Positions 33,439-42,840 are shown, numbered from the stretch's first letter. The stretch is 49,179 nt of DNA from JBCBAP01 sp038532435 (GCA_038532435.1 JBCBAP010000023.1:1-49179), one strand, 5' to 3'. The notes: generated from the sequence alone by a model not told the origin. Made by a program: numbers and translations.

Positions 33439-34235
33439 CAGGAGTCCTGCGCCCGATTGATGAGCCAAGCGATCTTGAGCATCGCCGTCCCGCGGATGAA
33501 GAGCACACTTGGCAGGAACACCCAGAACACACAGCCCCACACGAGGGACTGGTGGTTCTGCAGCGCGCTCGGGTCGAACCAGCCACCGCTGCGGGAGACG
33601 ACCGTCAGAATCGCATAGGGCAGCGACAGCCCCACCATCACATTGACGAGCCCGCCCCGGCGCAGGCGCCAGGCCACATCCTTGTTGGATGTGGGATCGA
33701 AGGTGGGCAGGTTGACCCAGAGATTGAAATTCTCCCGCTCCGTCGGCCAGCGAAAGATCCAGATGTAGAGCGTGAAGAACACCAGCGCGCCGATGGAGAT
33801 CGTGGCGCTCACCGCCGCGGCCCGATGGATCAGCAATCCGAACTCCGGATCCCCCCCCGCACCGACCATGTTGAAGGCGATGTTGGCGGGGGTAAGAGGC
33901 AGGCTCGTCAGCGCCACCACCCGGTCCGCAACCGCAAGAACGTCATCGGAGAACGGATCCGCCCCGACTGTCGCCCTGCACACGAACACGAGGGCGAAGA
34001 TCAAGAGCGCGAAAGAAAGGAACCGGATCCGATTGTAAGGCGGGGCAAACCGGAAGTCGACGAGCCCCGGGTGGGAGGAGGCATATTCGAACATCGTAAA
34101 GGCCGCGATGAGCCCACCGATGATCAGCGACACCTCCTGCCCTGTGCGGGTGGTCGTGGGAAGCAGAAAAGCTGGTGCGGCGACGACAATCAGGACAAGG
34201 AACGCCCGCGTCAGTGACCCGATCAATCGCCTCAT
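33438..34235 (-). CDS. conserved-type polytopic membrane protein, unknown function
   Basis: 265 residues with about six hydrophobic helices (near residues 8-28, 36-52, 70-90, 140-168, 195-215, 230-258). The loops are short and I recognise no domain. It is coupled to the exported EEP-family gene by a 1-bp stop/start overlap and lies 39 bp after leuD, so leuC-leuD-membrane protein-EEP may be one transcript. A role together with the EEP protein at the cell envelope is inference. Confidence 0.8.
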   Translation of the reverse strand: MRRLIGSLTRAFLVLIVVAAPAFLLPTTTRTGQEVSLIIGGLIAAFTMFEYASSHPGLVDFRFAPPYNRIRFLSFALLIFALVFVCRATVGADPFSDDVLAVADRVVALTSLPLTPANIAFNMVGAGGDPEFGLLIHRAAAVSATISIGALVFFTLYIWIFRWPTERENFNLWVNLPTFDPTSNKDVAWRLRRGGLVNVMVGLSLPYAILTVVSRSGGWFDPSALQNHQSLVWGCVFWVFLPSVLFIRGTAMLKIAWLINRAQDS

Positions 34236-34274
34236 TTTGTCCCCCGGGGCCGCCCGGACTGACTGTCTAGTCCC

Positions 34275-34880
34275 TCACAGCCAGGGTGCCGCACTTCTGT
34301 TCTTTGCCTCGAACGCATCGATCGCGCTCTCTTTCTGGAGCGTCAGGCCGATATCATCGAGCCCTTTCAACAGACAGTGCTTCCGAAACGGCTCAATTTC
34401 AAAAGAAATTTCACCGCCATCGGGACCGGTAATCGTTTGAGACTCCAAATCCACAGTCAGTATGGCATTTGCGCCACGGTTGGCGTCGTCCATCAGCTTG
34501 TCCACGTCTTCCTGAGGCAGGACAATGGGCAGGATGCCGTTCTTGAAGCAGTTGTTGAAGAAGATGTCGGCAAAGCTGGTCGAGATCACGCATTTGATCC
34601 CGAAGTCCGCAAGCGCCCAGGGGGCATGCTCACGGCTGGAGCCGCAGCCGAAATTGTCGCCAGCGACGAGGATCTTCGCTTCGCGATAGGCGGCCTTGTT
34701 AAGCACGAAATCCTCGATCTCGTTGCCTTCGCGGTCAAAGCGCATCTCGTCGAAGAGATTGGCGCCGAGCCCGGTCCGTTTGATCGTCTTCAGAAACTGC
34801 TTGGGGATGATCATGTCGGTGTCGATATTGACCAGCGGCATGGGTGCCGCGACCCCGGTGAGTGTGGTGAACTTGTCCAT
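34275..34880 (-). CDS. leuD: 3-isopropylmalate dehydratase, small subunit
   Basis: 201 residues, full length. VNIDTDMIIPKQFLK and GDNFGCGSSREHAPWAL are the substrate-binding swivel-domain motifs of LeuD. With LeuC it isomerises 2-isopropylmalate to 3-isopropylmalate in leucine synthesis. The start has AGGAGAG just upstream, 11 bases after the leuC stop, so the two are co-translated. Confidence 0.97.
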   Translation of the reverse strand: MDKFTTLTGVAAPMPLVNIDTDMIIPKQFLKTIKRTGLGANLFDEMRFDREGNEIEDFVLNKAAYREAKILVAGDNFGCGSSREHAPWALADFGIKCVISTSFADIFFNNCFKNGILPIVLPQEDVDKLMDDANRGANAILTVDLESQTITGPDGGEISFEIEPFRKHCLLKGLDDIGLTLQKESAIDAFEAKNRSAAPWL

Positions 34881-34891
34881 GATTTCTCTCC

Positions 34892-36298
34892 TCAGCCCAG
34901 TTCGCGCACATCCGTGAGGCGGCCGGTGATGGCCGCCGCCGCCGCCATGGCGGGGCTCATGAGGTGGGTGCGGCCCTTGTAGCCCTGCCGCCCCTCGAAA
35001 TTGCGGTTGGAGGTGGAGGCGCAGCGCTCACCCGGTGCGAGCTGGTCCGGGTTCATGCCCAGGCACATGGAGCAGCCCGCCATCCGCCAGTCAAAGCCCG
35101 CCTCCTGGAGTTTCTGGGCGATGCCCTCCTCCTCCGCCTGCGCGCGCACGAGGCCGGAGCCCGGCACGATCATGGCGCGCAGCCCGTCCTTGACGCGCTT
35201 GCCCTCCATGATCCGCGCGACCTCCCGCAGATCCTCGATCCGGCCATTGGTGCAGGAGCCGATGAAGACCGTGTCGATCTCCACATCGGACAGCTTGGTC
35301 CCGGGCTGGAGACCCATATAGTCGAGGGACCTGCGGGCCGCGTCGACCTTGCCGCCCTCGAAATCCTCGGGCGCCGGGACAGTGCTGGTGATCGGCAGTA
35401 CATCTTCGGGGCTCGTGCCCCAAGTGACGACAGGCGCGATATCCTCGGCGCGGAGCGTCAGCACCTTGTCGAAATGTGCCCCCTCGTCAGTGAAGAGGGT
35501 TTTCCAGTAGGCGAGCGCCATTTCCCAGTTGGCCCCCTTGGGGGCTTTCGGACGGCCCATGACATAATCAAACGTCTTCTGGTCCGGCGCGATCAGACCC
35601 GCGCGCGCGCCCCCCTCGATGGCCATGTTGCAGACGGTCATCCGCCCTTCCATGGAGAGCGCCTCGATCGCCTCACCGCAATATTCGATGACATAGCCCG
35701 TGCCGCCCGCGGTGCCGGTCGCGCCGATGATCGAAAGGGTAATGTCCTTCGCGGTGACGCCGACAGGCAGAACACCGGTCACCTCCACCTTCATGTTCTT
35801 CGACTTCTTCTGGATCAGCGTCTGGGTGGCGAGCACATGCTCGACCTCGCTGGTGCCGATCCCGTGGGCGAGCGCGCCGAACGCACCGTGGGTTGCCGTG
35901 TGGCTGTCACCGCAAACGATCGTCATGCCCGGCTGGGTCCAGCCCTGCTCCGGCCCGATGATGTGAACGATCCCCTGGCGGACGTCATCGACACCATAAT
36001 ACTCGATGCCGAAATCGGTCGCGTTCTTGGCCAGCGCCTCCACCTGAATGCGGGACTGTTCGTCGTCGATCCCCTTAGCGCGGGCGATGTCCGTGGGCAC
36101 GTTATGGTCCGGCACGGCGACGGTCTTTTCCGGTGCACGCACGGGGCGCCCGGCGATGCGCAGACCTTCGAAGGCCTGTGGGCTCGTCACCTCATGCACT
36201 AGGTGGCGGTCGATATAGAGCAGGCAGGTGCCGTCCTCCGCCTCGTGGGCGACATGGGCGTCCCAGATCTTGTCGTAGAGTGTTTTCGGGCTGGTCAT
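34892..36298 (-). CDS. leuC: 3-isopropylmalate dehydratase, large subunit
   Basis: 468 residues, full length. The aconitase-type [4Fe-4S] ligands are in GSCTNGR (about residue 345) and CSMCLGMNPD (about 408-417); VCGDSHTATHGAFGALAHG is the conserved substrate region. Together with LeuD it makes the second-step enzyme of leucine synthesis. ATG at 36298 with GGAGA 7 bases upstream. A GC-rich hairpin and a possible 32-codon frame precede it; no clear leucine-rich attenuator peptide was seen. Confidence 0.97.
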   Translation of the reverse strand: MTSPKTLYDKIWDAHVAHEAEDGTCLLYIDRHLVHEVTSPQAFEGLRIAGRPVRAPEKTVAVPDHNVPTDIARAKGIDDEQSRIQVEALAKNATDFGIEYYGVDDVRQGIVHIIGPEQGWTQPGMTIVCGDSHTATHGAFGALAHGIGTSEVEHVLATQTLIQKKSKNMKVEVTGVLPVGVTAKDITLSIIGATGTAGGTGYVIEYCGEAIEALSMEGRMTVCNMAIEGGARAGLIAPDQKTFDYVMGRPKAPKGANWEMALAYWKTLFTDEGAHFDKVLTLRAEDIAPVVTWGTSPEDVLPITSTVPAPEDFEGGKVDAARRSLDYMGLQPGTKLSDVEIDTVFIGSCTNGRIEDLREVARIMEGKRVKDGLRAMIVPGSGLVRAQAEEEGIAQKLQEAGFDWRMAGCSMCLGMNPDQLAPGERCASTSNRNFEGRQGYKGRTHLMSPAMAAAAAITGRLTDVRELG

Positions 36299-36352
36299 CT
36301 CGGTTCTCCAATAGCTGTTGTCTGCGGAACTGCCCCAGGCGGGGCGCCGCAG

Positions 36353-36451
36353 TCAGCCGTAGGCCGCGAGCGTCATGCGATCCCCGAAGAAGCGCCAGGG
36401 AAGGCGCGCATGGTCATCGAGGACCGGCATCTGAGCGTTCGTGCTGAGCAT
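36353..36451 (-). CDS. possible 32-residue protein upstream of leuC
   Basis: A short frame of 33 codons ending 54 bp before leuC. The product starts MLSTNAQMPVLDDHARLPW and ends RMTLAAYG. About 84% of its codons end in G or C, like the real genes here, and it is free of the Arg/His runs that mark shadow frames. The RBS is weak (CAGG). It has only five Leu in 32 residues and no Leu run, so it is not an obvious attenuator leader. Could be chance. Confidence 0.35.
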   Translation of the reverse strand: MLSTNAQMPVLDDHARLPWRFFGDRMTLAAYG

Positions 36452-36594
36452 GCCTGTTGCATACGCCCCGCCTGCGGCGCGCGCAAGCTGGGAGTCGCGA
36501 AGCAAGAACCGGCTTCCCGAAGGACGGGACGGCAGTCCGATCCTACTAACGGATGTTCCGCTGCCGCCTGCCGGTTCGCGGACGGGTGCAGAGA

Positions 36595-37431
36595 TCAGCT
36601 TTCCGGTGCTTCGTACCAGTCGAGCAGCATGTTCGCCCAACCGGGCGGGATCGCGTGGCCACCGGGATGCAGCGCCATCGTGAGAGATCCGCCATCGGCG
36701 CAGTCCGACCATGTCCGCGTCTGGTACATGTCGCGGGTGCCGTAGGTTTCCGGTGCGTCATCAACGCAGCCGAAACTGCGCCGGAGCATGTCGAGCCCCT
36801 TGAAAAGGTCCCCCTGAACGATGCGCCCGCCGCCAAGCACCCTTCCCTCCAGCGGGACGACCGGATCGACCCAGCCGTGCGTATGGTGGAACCGGACGGG
36901 ACCGGCGCACTGTTCCGGCAGGGGGCGCCAGAGCAAACCGGCGATCGGCCCGTAGGCGGCGAATGCATCGGGCGTGCGGCAGGCGACCGCCCAGGTCATC
37001 ATCCCCCCGCCAGAGAATCCAGTGACCACGACCTCGTGTCGGGGGATCGCAAGGCGGGTCGCTGCATCGTCCGCCACGCGGGCGAGGAACGCCACATCAT
37101 CCCGCCCGGTGGGAACGTTGCGGGAATTCCATGCGCCGCCCCGGTCCCCCGGTCGCCGCGGCATCCCCTGGGGTGCGATCACCGCATATCCCCGCTCGGT
37201 GAACGCACGCACCAGCCCGCCATTGCGGACCACCCCGGCTCCGGTTCCGCCATAGCCGTGGAGGAACATCACAGCACCCTTGGCCTGATCCTGTGGGACG
37301 GAGAGGTGATAGTGCCCGCCCTCGATCTCGCACCGCCCCCCGTCCCCATCGCACACCTGCGCATGGGCCGTGCCCGTCACCGAAAGGGTCGCGAGCAAAA
37401 CGGTCAGACAGGAGAGGAAACTACGCAGCAT
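36595..37431 (-). CDS. secreted PHB-depolymerase/LpqC-like esterase
   Basis: 278 residues from the ATG at 37431 (GAGG 5 bases upstream). Signal peptide ending GTAHA, mature start QVCDGDGGRCE. The alpha/beta-hydrolase fold shows the oxyanion region MFLHGYGGTG, nucleophile elbow GFSGGGMM (Ser about 155), and HTHGWVDPVVP carrying the Asp of the triad, with the likely His in HPGGHAIP near the end. Such proteins hydrolyse short polyester or acyl esters outside the cytoplasm; the natural substrate is not shown. Paired cysteines suggest disulfides. Confidence 0.85.
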   Translation of the reverse strand: MLRSFLSCLTVLLATLSVTGTAHAQVCDGDGGRCEIEGGHYHLSVPQDQAKGAVMFLHGYGGTGAGVVRNGGLVRAFTERGYAVIAPQGMPRRPGDRGGAWNSRNVPTGRDDVAFLARVADDAATRLAIPRHEVVVTGFSGGGMMTWAVACRTPDAFAAYGPIAGLLWRPLPEQCAGPVRFHHTHGWVDPVVPLEGRVLGGGRIVQGDLFKGLDMLRRSFGCVDDAPETYGTRDMYQTRTWSDCADGGSLTMALHPGGHAIPPGWANMLLDWYEAPES

Positions 37432-37533
37432 GGACACCTCACGGCTTGGGCCCGGGCGGCCGCCGCCCGATTTCACATCGCCGGAGCCTGCCACGAAAGC
37501 GGACGCGGCGGCGGTCACAATATCGCGGGGCTC

Positions 37534-38223
37534 TCAGATCTCCGCGAGCGCCCGGTCATCCTCCGGATGATCCTTGATCCACGCGGTCCAGATCACCGTA
37601 GCGAAGAGAGCGCTGATGAAGTATCCGGCCGCGGTGATGAAGATCGACCAGAGCCCGCGCAGGACCTCCAGGCTGCCCGGGATGCCCACCATGAGCTGTG
37701 CGCACTGATCCACGAGATAGGCGAGAACGGTCAAAACGATCACGCCCAAAACCCAAAGCCCGATCATCTTCACAAAGGACGATGCGCCGCGCACGACGCT
37801 CGGAAACTCCGCCCGTTCCGGTTCCCGCACGATGATCGGGCAAAGCCAGTGACCGAACACCGCGAGCATCAGGATGAGCAGGAGATCGGGCGCGAGCCGG
37901 ACAATGGCGCCGTTGGCCCCAAGAGCCAGCAGACCGTAACCGGTGAGGAACTGGATCATCAGGATCGGCCCCATGACCGTGGCAAACTTCTGGAACCGAC
38001 TTTCCTTGGGCCGGCCGCCGATCACCTGTGAAAGATCGCGCATGATGATGAAATAGACGATGAAGTTGAGCCCCAGCGCCATCAGCCCGGCCAACCAGCC
38101 CGGGTGGATGTGAAGCCCCTCTATGACCTTCAGAAGCGCGACCAGCACGCCGATCTCCGGCAACAGCGCGAGGTAAGACTGCCAGGCGCGCACCGGGATC
38201 CATTTGCTGTGACCGGAACTCAA
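37534..38223 (-). CDS. polytopic membrane protein, unknown function, coupled to polA
   Basis: 229 residues with about six membrane helices (near 12-35, 42-62, 78-100, 110-132, 148-172, 185-212) and a charged C-terminus. The TTG start at 38223 overlaps the polA stop (ATTGAG), and a GGAGG site lies 4 bases before it inside the last polA codons, so it is translationally coupled to polA. No domain recognised. Confidence 0.75.
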   Translation of the reverse strand: MSSGHSKWIPVRAWQSYLALLPEIGVLVALLKVIEGLHIHPGWLAGLMALGLNFIVYFIIMRDLSQVIGGRPKESRFQKFATVMGPILMIQFLTGYGLLALGANGAIVRLAPDLLLILMLAVFGHWLCPIIVREPERAEFPSVVRGASSFVKMIGLWVLGVIVLTVLAYLVDQCAQLMVGIPGSLEVLRGLWSIFITAAGYFISALFATVIWTAWIKDHPEDDRALAEI

Positions 38224-41024
38224 TGCGCCTCCGCCCAGTTCGCGCCCTGCCCCGCGTCGACGGTCAGCGGCACGTCAAGGTGTACCGCCGGTGCTGCCGC
38301 ACCCTCCATGACCGTGCGCATCGCCGCGATCGTGTCATCGACCGCGGCCTCGGGCACCTCGAACAACAGTTCGTCATGGACCTGCAACAGCATCCGCGCG
38401 GGCAGCCGCGCATCCTCAAGGGCCGCGGGCACACGCACCATCGCCCGCCGGATCACGTCCGCAGCTGAGCCTTGGATCGGCGCATTGATCGCCGCCCGCT
38501 GGGCAAAGCCCGCACGGGGCCCCTTCGCACCAATCTCGGGGGTGTTGATCTTCCTGCCAAAGAGCGTCTGAACATACTTGTGCTCTTTGGCAAACGCGAT
38601 GGTCTCATCCATGTACTTACGAATACCCGGAAACTTCTCGAAGTAGTTGTCGATAAACGCCTTGGCTTCATCTCGCGGAATTCTGAGGTTGTTTGCAAGT
38701 CCGAATGCGGAGATGCCATAGATCACGCCGAAGTTAATCGCTTTTGCCTGTCGCCGGATCATCGGGTCCATCCCTTCGATCGGCACGCCGAACATCTCAC
38801 TCGCGGTCATTGCGTGGATGTCCAGGCCATCATGAAATGCCTGTTTGAGCGCATCGATGTTGGCGATGTGCGCAAGGATCCGCAATTCGATCTGGCTGTA
38901 GTCAAGGGAGAGCAGGACATTGCCCTCCTCGGGGATGAACGCCTCCCGAATCCGCCGCCCCTCCTCGGTCCTGACGGGAATGTTCTGCAGGTTCGGGTCC
39001 GTCGAGGCGAGGCGCCCGGTGTTCGCCCCGGAGATGACATAGGAGGTATGCACCCGCCCGGTTTCCGGATTGATATGTTCCTGCAATGCGTCCGTGTAGG
39101 TCGACTTGAGCTTCGACAATTGCCGCCAGTCGAGCACCCGCGCAGGCAGATCGTGGCCCTGTGCGGCAAGGGTTTCGAGGACGTCCGCACCCGTGCCGTA
39201 GGCGCCGGTCTTGCCTTTCTTACCGCCCTCAAGCGCCATCTTGTCGAACAGGATCTCGCCAAGCTGTTTGGGGGAGCCCACATTGAAGCTTTCCCCGGCA
39301 AGTTCCTGGATCTCCGCCTCGAGCGCCGCCATCTTCTGCGCGAACGTGTTGGACATGCGGCTCAGATGGTCCCGGTTCACCTTGATGCCGTTCATCTCCA
39401 TCTCCGCGAGAACCGGGACGAGCGGACGTTCCATGGTCTCGTAAACCTGGGTGACCCGCGTCCGATGGAGCTGCGGCCTGAACAGGTGCCAAAGACGCAA
39501 GGTGACGTCGGCATCCTCAGCTGCGTAAGGCGCCGCATCCTCGATCTTCAGCAGGTCGAAGGTGATCTGGCTCTTGCCCGTGCCCAGCAGAGACTTGATG
39601 GGGATCGGCTTGTGATCGAGGTACCGCTCGCTCAGCGCATCCATGCCGTGACCGTGCAACCCGCCATGCATGGCATAGCTGAGCAGCATCGTATCCTCGA
39701 TGGGCCCGAGCGTGACATCGTAGCGGGCGAAGATCTTCAGGTCGTACTTCGCGTTTTGCAGGATTTTCAGGATCGCGTCGCTCTCCAGCACCGGGCGGAG
39801 CATGTCGAGCGCTTCGTCCAGATCCATCTGCCCTTCAGACCGTTCCGCGCCCCCCAGCAGGTCCCCCGCGCCGTTCACATGGCCGAGCGGGATGTAACAG
39901 GCCCCCCCCGCCTCCACGCTCAGACAGATGCCGACCAGATCCGCGACCATCTCGTCGAGGCCCGTCGTCTCCGTATCCACGGCGACAAAGCCCCGCTCGC
40001 GGATCGCGTCGATCCAGCGTTGCAGGGATGCGGCATCGCGCACGATCTCGTACTTCGACGGATCGATGGGCGGCATCTCCAACTCCGCGCCCCCGGGCTG
40101 CGCCTGCACCGCAGGCTCGGGCTGGGCCGGAGGTTCGACCCCCAGCTTCTCCGCGATACGGTTGGTGAGCGTCCGAAACTCCATGGATTGCAGGAATCCG
40201 ACCACCTTCTCCGGCTCCGGTTCGCGGACCTCCATCTCCTCGAACCCGACCTCGTAGGGAACATCCTGTGCGAGGGTGACGAGACGCTTCGACACCCGGA
40301 TCTGCTCCGCATTGTCGATCAGGGACTGGCGCCGCTTGGGCTGCTTGATCTCCTCAGCCCGCTCCAGCAGGGTTTCCACATCGCCATACTCCTGGATGAG
40401 AAGTGCTGCGGTCTTGATCCCGATCCCGGGGGCGCCGGGCACGTTGTCCACGCTGTCCCCGGCGAGCGCCTGCACGTCGACAACCTTTTCCGGACCCACG
40501 CCGAACTTGGCCTCGACCTCTTCGATGCCGATACGCTGCGCCTTCATGCCGTCGACCATCTCCACCCCGCCGCCGACAAGCTGCATCAGATCCTTGTCGG
40601 AGGAGATGATGGTGACCCGCGCGCCAGCCTCCCGCGCCTCAACCGCGTAGGTGGCGATCAGGTCATCTGCCTCCCACCCTTCCTGCTCGATGCAGGCGAG
40701 GTTGAATGCCCGGGTCGCCTCACGCGTCAGGGGGATCTGCGGTCGCAGCTCCTCCGGCAAAGGCGGGCGGTTCGCCTTATAGTCGGGGTAGATGTCGTTG
40801 CGAAAGGTCTTGGACGAATGATCGAAAATCACGGCGACATGGGTCGGCGCATCGGGACCCGCATTCGCCTCCACCATCTTGTAGATCATGTTGCAAAAGC
40901 CACTGACCGCACCGACAGGCAGCCCGTCCGACTTGCGCGTCAGCGGCGGCAGGGCGTGGAAGGCCCGGAAGATAAATCCAGACCCGTCAATGAGATGCAG
41001 ATGGTGTCCCTTACCGATGCTCAT
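38220..41024 (-). CDS. polA: DNA polymerase I
   Basis: 934 residues with all three parts. Residues 1-about 300 are the 5'-3' flap nuclease (IDGSGFIFRAFHALPP, SSDKDLMQLV, GDSVDNVPGAPGIGIKTA). Residues about 325-520 are the 3'-5' proofreading domain, with VDTETTGLD intact, so proofreading is predicted active. The rest is the polymerase: DYSQIELRILAHI (motif A), RRQAKAINFGVIYG (O helix) and QVHDELLFEVP (motif C). It fills gaps and removes RNA primers during replication and repair. The membrane-protein gene overlaps its 3' end. Confidence 0.97.
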   Translation of the reverse strand: MSIGKGHHLHLIDGSGFIFRAFHALPPLTRKSDGLPVGAVSGFCNMIYKMVEANAGPDAPTHVAVIFDHSSKTFRNDIYPDYKANRPPLPEELRPQIPLTREATRAFNLACIEQEGWEADDLIATYAVEAREAGARVTIISSDKDLMQLVGGGVEMVDGMKAQRIGIEEVEAKFGVGPEKVVDVQALAGDSVDNVPGAPGIGIKTAALLIQEYGDVETLLERAEEIKQPKRRQSLIDNAEQIRVSKRLVTLAQDVPYEVGFEEMEVREPEPEKVVGFLQSMEFRTLTNRIAEKLGVEPPAQPEPAVQAQPGGAELEMPPIDPSKYEIVRDAASLQRWIDAIRERGFVAVDTETTGLDEMVADLVGICLSVEAGGACYIPLGHVNGAGDLLGGAERSEGQMDLDEALDMLRPVLESDAILKILQNAKYDLKIFARYDVTLGPIEDTMLLSYAMHGGLHGHGMDALSERYLDHKPIPIKSLLGTGKSQITFDLLKIEDAAPYAAEDADVTLRLWHLFRPQLHRTRVTQVYETMERPLVPVLAEMEMNGIKVNRDHLSRMSNTFAQKMAALEAEIQELAGESFNVGSPKQLGEILFDKMALEGGKKGKTGAYGTGADVLETLAAQGHDLPARVLDWRQLSKLKSTYTDALQEHINPETGRVHTSYVISGANTGRLASTDPNLQNIPVRTEEGRRIREAFIPEEGNVLLSLDYSQIELRILAHIANIDALKQAFHDGLDIHAMTASEMFGVPIEGMDPMIRRQAKAINFGVIYGISAFGLANNLRIPRDEAKAFIDNYFEKFPGIRKYMDETIAFAKEHKYVQTLFGRKINTPEIGAKGPRAGFAQRAAINAPIQGSAADVIRRAMVRVPAALEDARLPARMLLQVHDELLFEVPEAAVDDTIAAMRTVMEGAAAPAVHLDVPLTVDAGQGANWAEAH

Positions 41025-41541
41025 ATGTTCTGGATACCCTCGTTACTGCGCCACACTGTCGTTCAGGACCATGCCAGATGCAACCGCCCTCGGTGCGAAC
41101 CGGCGTCCCCCCCATCCGATCATCGCGGCATATCGGGTCGCCTCCATCCGGGACTGGGCCTGCAACGAGACCGGGTCACGCGGCGCGCACCGCCACTCGG
41201 CTGCCTCGGTTCCGGGGACCTCGCTGCGGCCTGGCCCGGGAGCCGGCCGCGTGCGGCCACGCGACAGAGCTCTGAGCTGCCGAGGGAACTGGCCGCTCAT
41301 CCCGCGTACCGACGGAATTGCCTGTTCGCCACAACCCTGAGGTCAAAATCACCAACCACCTTCAACAGATCGATACCCGTCCGATGAGGCATGTCCGGGA
41401 AAAGTAAGATACTGACCTAGATCGCGACGCAGGGCTCAGCTGATAACGGCATGACCCGTCAACCCGCAGCGCCTCCCCGATCTCATCGCCCCGACAAGCG
41501 CACCGGTCCGGAGCTCCAGAAATCCCACGCCAAGCGCCCGA
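41025..41541. other. 517-bp region upstream of polA without a recognised gene
   Basis: Holds the polA promoter region and the 3' flank of the zinc-finger gene. Open frames on both strands have no RBS or domain-like sequence. A GGCCGC-GT-GCGGCC hairpin lies near 41247-41260 and AGAGCTCT near 41266. Nothing else identified. Confidence 0.4.
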
Positions 41542-41727
41542 CTAAGCGCTGCCGGTGTCCGCAGGACCGCCCTTCAGGATGTATTTCTTGTCGCAGTACC
41601 CGCATTCGACGAAGCCGTCCGCCTCACCGATCTGCAACCAGACCCGGGGATGGCCGAGCGCCCCCTCCCCACCATCGCAGGCAATCCGCCGCTGCGTGAC
41701 AATTTCAACTTCGGGAGCGTCCTGCAC
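41542..41727 (-). CDS. small CHCC-type zinc-finger protein
   Basis: 61 residues from a GTG with GAGGGG 8 bases upstream. The core, RIACDGGEGALGHPRVWLQI followed by FVECGYCDKKYIL, has the Cys, His and Cys-x2-Cys that make a CHCC zinc site, the fold of the mitochondrial complex I subunit NDUFS6 and its alphaproteobacterial relatives. In alphaproteobacteria it is often a free-standing gene; a link to complex I assembly is inferred from the mitochondrial relative. It diverges from an ABC ATPase gene. Confidence 0.9.
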   Translation of the reverse strand: MQDAPEVEIVTQRRIACDGGEGALGHPRVWLQIGEADGFVECGYCDKKYILKGGPADTGSA

Positions 41728-41836
41728 CGTTTCATCCCCTCAACAACTTGCAGATTCTCCACTGCAATATACGTTCTGACAGCCATGATACAGCGCTGCG
41801 ATGCAGCAGCAAGCCACTCGACGTCAGGACCGTCCC

Positions 41837-42778
41837 ATGCCCCAGAACGCCGTCGCCCTCACCGGCCTGCGCAAGGTCTATCGCGGGCGTGGCGCGGAGG
41901 AGGACAAGACAGCGCTCCACGGTCTTGACCTCGGCATCCCGGCGGGCTCCATCTTCGGTCTGCTCGGTCCCAACGGGGCGGGCAAGTCGACGACCATCAA
42001 CATCCTTGCGGGGCTGGTGAACAAGACCGCGGGCAAGGTGGAGATCTGGGGCTTCGATCAGGACGTGAACCCCCGCCAGTCCCGGGCCGCGATCGGTGTG
42101 GTCCCCCAGGAACTCAACGTCGACCCTTTCTTCACCCCGCGCGCCGCGCTGGAGGTGCAGGCTGGCCTCTATGGCGTGCCAAAGGCCGATCGGCGGACCG
42201 ATGAGATCCTCGCCGCCGTCGGCCTCGCGGACAAGGCAGAGGCCTACGCGCGTAGCCTGTCGGGGGGCATGCGGCGTCGCCTGCTGGTTGCCAAGGCACT
42301 CGTTCACGCGCCCCAGGTCCTCGTCCTCGACGAACCCACTGCGGGGGTGGATATCGAACTGCGGCAGATGCTCTGGGACTATGTGCGCGCGCTCAACGCC
42401 GCCGGGACCACAATCATCCTCACCACCCACTATCTCGAGGAGGCGGAGGAGATGTGCGACCGTATCGGCATCATCGCCGACGGTCGCCTCGTGGCCTGCG
42501 ACGAGACCCCCGCCCTGCTCGCGCGGATGGACGCAAAGTCCCTCGTCATCCACCCGGAGGCCCCGGTGACAGTCCTGCCCCCCACACCGGCGGGCATCAA
42601 GCTGACCGGGCGGGAGGATGGCGCACTCGTCTTCACCTATCGCCGGTCGGAAACCAGCGCCAACCGCATCCTTGATCTGGTGCGCGACCACGGCATTATC
42701 ATCCGCGACGTGGCAACGGTGGAGGCGCACCTGGAGGATGTGTTCGTGGAGCTCACCCGCACCCGCTCCGCCGCCTGA
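41837..42778 (+). CDS. ABC-2-type transporter ATP-binding protein (YadG/DrrA-like)
   Basis: 313 residues from the ATG at 41837 (AGGA 7 bases upstream); a frame from 41801 adds a non-conserved start. Walker A GPNGAGKST, Q-loop VVPQELN, signature LSGGMRRRLL, Walker B VLVLDEPTAGVD and switch LTTHY are intact. The C-terminal tail (about 220-313) is the kind found in exporters of the ABC-2 class. Its permease partner, a YadH-like protein normally encoded next door, is not in the window: the next gene is hisE on the other strand. It either pairs with a distant permease or acts alone. Confidence 0.88.
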   Translation: MPQNAVALTGLRKVYRGRGAEEDKTALHGLDLGIPAGSIFGLLGPNGAGKSTTINILAGLVNKTAGKVEIWGFDQDVNPRQSRAAIGVVPQELNVDPFFTPRAALEVQAGLYGVPKADRRTDEILAAVGLADKAEAYARSLSGGMRRRLLVAKALVHAPQVLVLDEPTAGVDIELRQMLWDYVRALNAAGTTIILTTHYLEEAEEMCDRIGIIADGRLVACDETPALLARMDAKSLVIHPEAPVTVLPPTPAGIKLTGREDGALVFTYRRSETSANRILDLVRDHGIIIRDVATVEAHLEDVFVELTRTRSAA

Positions 42779-42798
42779 CCCGTCGGTCTCGCGGGATC

Positions 42799-42821
42799 GG
42801 GACCCTCCTTCTTCTGGTCCC
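42799..42821 (+). terminator. hairpin after the ABC ATPase gene
   Basis: GGGACC with GGTCCC (42799-42804 and 42816-42821), 11-nt pyrimidine-rich loop, 21 bases past the stop. Followed by AAATATCCCC rather than a T-run, so termination strength is uncertain. Confidence 0.4.
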
Positions 42822-42840
42822 AAATATCCCCGCCGGAGGC
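42818..42840. repeat. short extragenic motif, copy 2
   Basis: TCCCAAATATCCCCGCCGGAG resembles TCCCATCTTCCCCGCCGGAG at 28911-28930, another non-coding site in this window. The shared core is TCCCa followed by CCCCGCCGGAG. Possibly a genome-wide extragenic repeat; only two copies are visible here. Confidence 0.35.

Noticed and set aside
41043..41300. 85-codon minus-strand frame upstream of polA
   Set aside because: No RBS, Arg/Pro/Gly-rich composition and no family resemblance.
38472..41387. 971-codon open frame antisense to polA
   Set aside because: Mirror frame of polA; no recognisable domain.
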